From Nitrococcus mobilis (GTDB lineage: Bacteria > Pseudomonadota > Gammaproteobacteria > Nitrococcales > Nitrococcaceae), in the NCBI GenBank assembly GCA_024102725.1, contig JAGFJL010000142.1, forward strand, positions 1-44,796: a stretch of 44,796 nucleotides of DNA. Direction: 5' to 3'. The position numbers were made by a program, and so were the translations under genes. Within the stretch, counting starts at the first letter, position 1, and every line of letters begins with the position of its first letter. Under the pieces are notes generated by a model. The model was not told the DNA's origin. It searched no databases and saw only the letters and a program-made list of their open reading frames with translations. Of the stretch, positions 42,492-44,796 are shown in pieces.

Positions 42492-44177
42492 TCAGTCAGG
42501 CGAATTTTGCTCGCCGTCGGACCCTTGCAGGTGCGCCTCGACCTGTGCTCCGGACAAGCGCACCGCGATCGCCAGCCACATGATCAGAGCGGAGAACAAA
42601 GCGAGCACAATGACAGACCAGCCAGAATCGAGCACACCCAAATTACCAGCGCCTTTGGACGGATCCGGATACGCCCCCAACCAGCTGATGGTGGTCAGAC
42701 CTATAAGCCATGCCAACATCCACGAGCCGGAACGCCATTCGAGGCGCGGCGTGCTCGCGTGGTAACGGATTTCATGGATAGCCAACACGATGTAGCCGAT
42801 CATGACGGCGAACATGAGCTTCCATATCGTGGTCCAGCCGGACCAGTACACAATCAGGTTGGAAGATAGAAAAGCAAGGTAAGCCAACAGGTGGACCGCC
42901 GGCAATCGAAACGGCCGCGAATGGTGCGGTAGCTGCCGACGCATCGCCAACAGCGTTGGCGGGCCGGAGCCAAACGAAAGCACGGCCGCCGAGGTGACAA
43001 AGCCCACTAATTTCTGCCAACCGGGAAACGGCAACAAGAAGATGATGCCGGCGATGAAGGTGACGATTAGGCTGACCCAGGGCACACCGTGCTGGTTGAC
43101 TTTGGCCAGTGACCGCGGGGCGTTGCCGTTGCGACCCATCGCATAGGAAATACGCGTCGTAACCGTCGCGTAGATCAACCCCGTATCGGCCGGTGAGATA
43201 ACCGCGTCGATGTAGAGCAGCACCGCCAGCCAGGTCAGCCCCATCACGCTGGCCAGCACGGCCAGCGGGCCGTAGGTGGCCGCGATCTGGCTAAGCCCTC
43301 CGGTGAAGCTGGTACCGATGCCGGCCCAGCCGCTGGCCAATGCTTGCGGCGGCAGTGCACCGATGAAAGCCAGTTGCAGGGCGACGTAAATTACGCCGGT
43401 AATCAATACGGAACCGATGATGGCGATCGGCACATTGCGCTGCGGATTGTGGGTCTCGCCGGCCAGCTCGATCCCCTGGCGAAAGCCGAGGAAGGAGAAC
43501 ACGATACCGGCGGTGGCGATGGACGAGAACACGCCCGACCAACCAAACGGCATGAACCCGCCCTCGACCGTGTGAGTAAGGTTAGCGCCATGAAAGGTGG
43601 TGACCATAAACATAACGATCACCAGTACGATGACGATGAGCTTCCACCATACCAACGCATTGTTCAGCCGCGCGAACCAACGGATACCGATCGCGTTGAT
43701 AAGGCTGAACAGCGCCAACATCCCCACCGCCACGGCAAATCCAGCACCGGTCAATACCGGCACGCCCTGATCCAGACGCTGCAGCCATGGCAGGTAATTG
43801 GTCGAATATTGCAGCGCCGCCAGCACCTCGATCGAGGTGGTCGAAGCCAATGCCAGCCAAGTGATCCAACCCAGCGTATAGCTGGCGAACGAGCCGAAGG
43901 CGTAATGCGGGAAGCGCACGACCCCGCCGGATACGGGAAACATCGTACCAAGCTCGGCATAGCAAAGACCGATCAGCAAGATCATCAGCCCACCGATGCC
44001 CCAGGCCAGAATCGCTGCAGGCCCGGCAATCTGGGCGGCGCTGAGCGCACCGAACAGCCAGCCCGAACCGATGATCGAACCCACCGCAGTGAACAGCAAG
44101 CCAACGACGCCTACGTCGCGGCGCAAACGGCCATCATCGGCCGCCGAGCTGGATCTGGCTATGGTGGAATTTTGCAT
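42492..44177 (-). CDS. APC family amino acid permease
   Basis: A 561-residue membrane transporter with about 12 helices. The start GVVGLLFTAVGSIIGSGWLF carries the APC-family substrate-binding glycines. GLCYAELGTMFPVSGGVVRF and SFLGFRQGIELAGETHNPQR are also typical of amino acid/polyamine permeases. It imports an amino acid or related compound with a cation. ATG 44177 was chosen over an upstream start because GGGGAGGG lies just ahead. The C-terminus is acidic. With the catabolic operon upstream of the iron gene it could feed amino acids in, but that link is inference. Confidence 0.9.
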   Translation of the reverse strand: MQNSTIARSSSAADDGRLRRDVGVVGLLFTAVGSIIGSGWLFGALSAAQIAGPAAILAWGIGGLMILLIGLCYAELGTMFPVSGGVVRFPHYAFGSFASYTLGWITWLALASTTSIEVLAALQYSTNYLPWLQRLDQGVPVLTGAGFAVAVGMLALFSLINAIGIRWFARLNNALVWWKLIVIVLVIVMFMVTTFHGANLTHTVEGGFMPFGWSGVFSSIATAGIVFSFLGFRQGIELAGETHNPQRNVPIAIIGSVLITGVIYVALQLAFIGALPPQALASGWAGIGTSFTGGLSQIAATYGPLAVLASVMGLTWLAVLLYIDAVISPADTGLIYATVTTRISYAMGRNGNAPRSLAKVNQHGVPWVSLIVTFIAGIIFLLPFPGWQKLVGFVTSAAVLSFGSGPPTLLAMRRQLPHHSRPFRLPAVHLLAYLAFLSSNLIVYWSGWTTIWKLMFAVMIGYIVLAIHEIRYHASTPRLEWRSGSWMLAWLIGLTTISWLGAYPDPSKGAGNLGVLDSGWSVIVLALFSALIMWLAIAVRLSGAQVEAHLQGSDGEQNSPD

Positions 44178-44429
44178 GAATCCCTCCCCAATTAATTCGT
44201 GATGCCGCGATCCGAACCCAAAAGACCACCGCGCGCCGTTGCCAGGACACGACAAATAAGCTCCCTGCCGCTTTCCCGCCGCCGGCCACCAAAACCACGC
44301 CGGATACCGTAATAGGTTATGCTCCATAAGGGGTCGGTCTCGAGCGGCGACCCTTAAAGGCGCTTGAAACATGAAACGTGAGAGATCCCAAACGCTCCAG
44401 CGACCGGCGCTTCAGAAGTGCCTCTTAAG
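44178..44429. other. Intergenic region between CorA and APC permease genes
   Basis: About 250 bases on the 5' side of the permease and downstream of CorA. No gene or structure recognised; it presumably holds the permease promoter. Confidence 0.35.
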
Positions 44430-44796
44430 TTAGAGCCAGCCTTTGCGCTTGAAGTAAACGTACGGCGCCACTCCCGAGAGGAGCATCAGGAGGATGGCAA
44501 GCGGATAGCCCCACTTCCAATCGAGCTCGGGCATGAAATGGAAGTTCATGCCATAGATGCTCGCCACTAGGGTCGGTGGCAGGAACACCACGGCGGCAAT
44601 GGAGAAAATCTTGATGATTTGAGCCTGCTCGATGTTGCTGAAGCCCATCGCCGCATCCATCAGAAAGTTCACCTTTTCGAACAAAAAGGTGTTGTGCGGC
44701 AACAGTGAGTCCAGGTCGTGCAGCTGCTCGCGAACCCATTCCCGGTTATCGGCACCCAGACGCCCCTTGCGGAGCAAAAAAGTGAGCGCCCGTTGC
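44430..44796 (-). CDS. corA: CorA-type magnesium transporter, C-terminal part, runs off right edge
   Basis: At least 121 residues in frame to the right edge. The signature [10 protein letters not shown] is present, between the two C-terminal transmembrane helices of CorA ([20 protein letters not shown] before and [19 protein letters not shown] after). The long helical neck ([20 protein letters not shown]) precedes it. CorA forms a pentameric Mg2+/Co2+ channel in the inner membrane. The missing N-terminal portion lies beyond base 44796. The basic tail KRKGWL ends the protein. Confidence 0.9.
   Translation of the reverse strand, partial: QRALTFLLRKGRLGADNREWVREQLHDLDSLLPHNTFLFEKVNFLMDAAMGFSNIEQAQIIKIFSIAAVVFLPPTLVASIYGMNFHFMPELDWKWGYPLAILLMLLSGVAPYVYFKRKGWL

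Noticed and set aside
43344..44195. 283-codon plus-strand frame across the APC permease
   Set aside because: Hydrophilic antisense shadow of a clear membrane transporter. No domain recognised.

Overview
The window looks like chromosomal DNA of a GC-rich proteobacterium, most likely a gammaproteobacterium. The reasons are a DUF6164-type protein, an H-NS/HvrA-like nucleoid protein, an FTR1 iron permease fused to cytochrome c behind a Fur-box-like promoter, and a leucine dehydrogenase/threonine dehydratase operon. This placement is inference; no rRNA, tRNA or other taxonomic marker is present. I see no CRISPR array and no intact insertion sequence.

Left edge (1-3861, minus strand): an SNF2/DEAH helicase gene followed 2 bases later by an Eco57I-like methylase gene that runs off the window. 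The pair resembles DrmD-DrmMI of class 1 DISARM. The helicase reading frame is broken near its N-terminus, so this copy of the defence system may be dead. Next come two tandem group III truncated haemoglobins (4221-5250), an aldo/keto reductase convergent with a methyltransferase, a remnant of a REP-associated transposase, an H-NS-like gene, and a gene-poor stretch (8418-9805). That stretch contains two tiny paralogous membrane-protein genes on the minus strand.

Stress/redox block (9806-13885, plus strand): DUF6164, DoxX, Nudix, an MBL-fold hydrolase, an unknown polytopic membrane protein and an exported DUF302 protein.

Glycan block (14065-33426): asparagine synthetase-like amidotransferase; a minus-strand operon of two sulfotransferases, a 2OG-Fe(II) oxygenase, an ELM1-type protein and an 844-residue fusion (GT8-like, methyltransferase-like and ELM1-like parts); a third sulfotransferase; GT4, GT8-like, sialyltransferase-like, GT4, GT4 and GT2 glycosyltransferases; and a kinase-like protein. 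Together they look like a surface-polysaccharide or LPS decoration locus producing a sulfated, possibly amidated glycan. No flippase, polymerase or exporter is visible, so those functions must lie elsewhere. The block contains decayed pieces: a VapC toxin, a group II intron with its reverse transcriptase, and a second asnB, each shortened by internal deletion.

Right part (33427-44796): a noncoding stretch with DnaA-box-like sites, a small membrane protein, an amino-acid/peptide catabolism run (leucine dehydrogenase, threonine ammonia-lyase, M14 carboxypeptidase, DUF4126, Nudix), the iron permease, a palindrome-rich convergent intergenic region, an APC permease, and the C-terminal part of a CorA magnesium transporter that runs off the right edge.
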